Shown: one piece after another, positions 32,228 to 34,104 of the stretch
Layout of the letters: each line of letters begins with the position of its first letter
How positions within the stretch are numbered: position 1 is the stretch's first letter
Assembly: GCF_000956545.1 (NCBI RefSeq)
Contig: NZ_JYIT01000050.1
Coordinates: 1-34,104, forward strand
DNA length: 34,104 bases
Direction of reading: 5' to 3'
Origin: Microbacterium azadirachtae
Lineage (GTDB): Bacteria > Actinomycetota > Actinomycetes > Actinomycetales > Microbacteriaceae
Notes under the pieces: generated by a model
Seen by the model: only the letters and a program-made list of their open reading frames with translations
What the model was told of the DNA's origin: nothing
The model's database searches: none
Made by a program: the position numbers and the translations under genes

Positions 32228-32980
32228 TCAGCGTCCGCGTCTGCGGGAGAGCCAGATCACGCCGGCGCCCACGGTGAGGATCGCCACGGCGATGCCCACG
32301 ATGTAGCCCGAGACCCCGAGGTAGCCGCCGGGAACCAGGGACGGATCGAGGAACGGGTACGGGTACCAGCCCGTCTTGCCCGTGCGCGGGCTGATCACCA
32401 GGTTCGCCCGGATGAGCGTGTACACGGCCCACACGATCGGGAACGCGGCGACGATGCCCAGCACGCCCCAGCCGAGGCAGCGCCGGCGCGGCGCGAGCAG
32501 CACGTCGGCGAGGAGGAGCAGCGGGCCGACGACGTGCATCATCTCGTTCGCCCAAGCGACGGTCGATCCCTGCGGCAGCTCGATCCCGCGCAGCAGCAGG
32601 TTGTAGACGATGCCGGTCACGATCATGTAGGTCGAGACGCACGCGAGCAGGATCGCCAGTCCGCGCGGCTCGACGGGGTCCGCCTCCGACGGGCCGCCGG
32701 CGACGCGCAGGCCCCAGATCGCGGCGACGATGAGCACGATCGCGGACGCGACGTTCGACTCGATCGTGAAGAAGCTGAGGAAGTTCGCGACGACGGTGGG
32801 GATGTGGGAGCCATAGGGAGTGGTCGCTTCGAGCGCGTTGCCGACCGTCACGATGAGCTGGTGCGTGACGGCGGCGAGGATCGCGAGCGCGCCGACGAGA
32901 CGCACGATCGACCACGTCCTCGTGCCGATCGTGAAGCGGGCGGGGCGGGCCGCGGTGCGCTCCTGCGCGGAGATCTGCAT
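32228..32980 (-). CDS. Pr6Pr family membrane protein
   Basis: This 250-aa protein has about six TM segments and conserved stretches typical of the Pr6Pr (FAR-17a/AIG1-like) family: FFTIESNVASAIVL, MIVTGIVYNLLLRG, NEMMHVVGPLLLLADVLL and GKTGWYPYPFLDP. The family has no established function in bacteria; eukaryotic relatives are fatty-acid-ester hydrolases. The ATG follows a leaderless -10 (TATCTT at 32992-32987, 6 nt). It converges with the LuxR-type gene and is monocistronic as far as can be seen. Confidence 0.88.
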   Translation of the reverse strand: MQISAQERTAARPARFTIGTRTWSIVRLVGALAILAAVTHQLIVTVGNALEATTPYGSHIPTVVANFLSFFTIESNVASAIVLIVAAIWGLRVAGGPSEADPVEPRGLAILLACVSTYMIVTGIVYNLLLRGIELPQGSTVAWANEMMHVVGPLLLLADVLLAPRRRCLGWGVLGIVAAFPIVWAVYTLIRANLVISPRTGKTGWYPYPFLDPSLVPGGYLGVSGYIVGIAVAILTVGAGVIWLSRRRGR

Positions 32981-33048
32981 GCCTTGAAGATAGCGGCCCC
33001 GGGTCCCGCCGCCCGGTCGCGGTGCCGAAGATGCCGGATCCGGGAGCG

Positions 33049-34104
33049 TCAGGGGTACTTCGTCAGCGCCTTGGTGAACTCGTCGACCTTCTTCTCGCTC
33101 AGCATGTACCGGCCCACGATGGCCAGTTGGAGGCCCTCCAGGGGCTCGCCCGTGCGCTTCGCGGTCTGCTCCCGCGACGCACGGTACTCGCCGGTGGTGT
33201 CGTTGGCGAGATCCGTGATGTCGGCGTAGAACCAGCCGGGATCCGGCTCGTCGTCGCTGAACCACTCCCAGTCCACCTGGGTCTCGGGGGTGGCGCCCCC
33301 GTACATCTTGGAGATCATCGTCGGGTCCACGCCGCCGGCGGGATCGTTGAACGCCACCATGCCGCGCCAGCCGTGCTGCGCGATCACCGACTCGATCGTG
33401 CGCATGACCTCGAGCTTGTGCGCGTACCCGCTCACCGGGGTCGTCGTCGCCCAGGTGTCGGACGTGAACCGCACGAGCATCGACTCCCCGCCGTAGCCGT
33501 TGCGCTCCGGGCGCTCCTGGGCGTCGGCGGACTTCACCCACTGCAGTCCGTACTGCGCGGTCAGCTGCGTGCGCACGTCGGCCAGGGTCTCGTCGGCCAG
33601 CGCCTGCAGCTGCTCGAGCGACTGCTGGTTCAGGAAGCGGCTCGGCTCCTTGTCCTTGATGCCCGGATACGCCTCCCACAGCTTCTGCTTGTCGGTCTTG
33701 TGCCCTGCGTACGAGCCGGTCGCCGCGACCCGCACGGTGCTGAGGGCGCCCATCGTGCCGACGTTGAGCACGAGGGCGACGGTCAGGGCGACGGCCCCGA
33801 GCACGCGTCCGGCCCGCGTCACGACCGCGGCGATCGCCAGGCCCAGCACGACGAGCTGCAGCACGAGCATGGTCGGGCTGAAGAAGGCGTCCGCGGCGCC
33901 GATCACGAGCAGGATGAGCGCGACGATCACGAATCCGATCCCCGCGGCCAGCGCGATCCAGCCGAGGGTCCTCCGGGTCTTGGTGGGGGCGTCGGCGCCG
34001 GGAAGGGGCGGCGCTTCGGCCGGGGCGTCTTGTGGGCGTCCTCCCTCGACGACCCCGTTCGCGCCGAGCAGCGCCCGTCGCGCACCGCGATAGCCGCCCG
34101 GGGG
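33049..34104 (-). CDS. Membrane-anchored protein of unknown function, 5'-partial
   Basis: The frame is open to the right edge with no stop, so the start lies outside the window; the GTG at 33930 is internal to a TM helix. What is seen is a Pro/Ala-rich cytoplasmic N-terminal part, three TM segments (LGWIALAAGIGFVIVALILL, then two more), and a soluble extracytoplasmic domain of about 225 residues. That domain is rich in Trp and acidic residues and includes WEWFSDDEPDPGWFYADITD. It has no Cys and no motif that I recognise. It is 68 nt upstream of the Pr6Pr gene on the same strand, but that gene has its own promoter. Confidence 0.8.
   Translation of the reverse strand, partial: PPGGYRGARRALLGANGVVEGGRPQDAPAEAPPLPGADAPTKTRRTLGWIALAAGIGFVIVALILLVIGAADAFFSPTMLVLQLVVLGLAIAAVVTRAGRVLGAVALTVALVLNVGTMGALSTVRVAATGSYAGHKTDKQKLWEAYPGIKDKEPSRFLNQQSLEQLQALADETLADVRTQLTAQYGLQWVKSADAQERPERNGYGGESMLVRFTSDTWATTTPVSGYAHKLEVMRTIESVIAQHGWRGMVAFNDPAGGVDPTMISKMYGGATPETQVDWEWFSDDEPDPGWFYADITDLANDTTGEYRASREQTAKRTGEPLEGLQLAIVGRYMLSEKKVDEFTKALTKYP

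Overview
The window is high-GC DNA from an actinobacterium, most likely Microbacterium or a close relative in the Microbacteriaceae. The reasons are the codon use, many GTG starts, and a repeated promoter layout in which a TANNNT -10 box sits 6-7 nt before the start codon, as in leaderless transcription. There are also REP-like palindromes of a kind I recall from this family. Both ends cut through genes: a synthetase at the left edge and a membrane protein at the right edge. No rRNA, tRNA, CRISPR array or intact transposase is visible.

Left part (1-8.0 kb): the 3' part of a Pls/PosA-type single-module NRPS (adenylation and carrier domains, then a three-fold membrane/hexapeptide terminal region), followed by a short M1 metallopeptidase. 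Next come a MarR-MFS efflux pair on the minus strand, a divergent isochorismatase-like protein that lacks its catalytic Cys, and a convergent Sfp-type phosphopantetheinyl transferase that could activate the NRPS carrier domain.

8.2-14.7 kb: a sugar-uptake operon with a LacI-type regulator, ABC binding lipoprotein, two permeases and a YicI-type alpha-xylosidase. Matching 18-bp operators lie before the regulator and before the binding-protein gene, so it is probably for xyloglucan-type or isoprimeverose-like oligosaccharides. A GCS2-type glutamate-cysteine ligase-like gene and a convergent alpha/beta hydrolase follow.

17.1-20.7 kb: a three-gene minus-strand operon joined by ATGA overlaps. It encodes a TetR regulator, an ABC-ATPase-like protein whose nucleotide-binding motifs have all decayed, and a YhgE/Pip membrane protein. 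The tail of the pseudo-ATPase is encoded by REP-like palindromes.

20.7-25.4 kb: an accessory island with visibly lower GC. It holds an N-terminally truncated DprA, a small coiled-coil/TM protein, an unknown membrane protein and an unknown 621-aa protein with a HEPN-type RN-x3-H motif. It abuts a SatD-family gene, then argG.

27.8-32.2 kb: a compact cassette of a single-span small protein with a Trp-rich extracellular tail bounded by two Cys, an ABC ATPase, a small membrane protein, a large permease, an M50-like intramembrane protease and a LuxR-type regulator. I read it as a candidate secreted-peptide (bacteriocin or pheromone) system that I do not recognise from known families. A Pr6Pr membrane protein and the partial membrane protein close the window.
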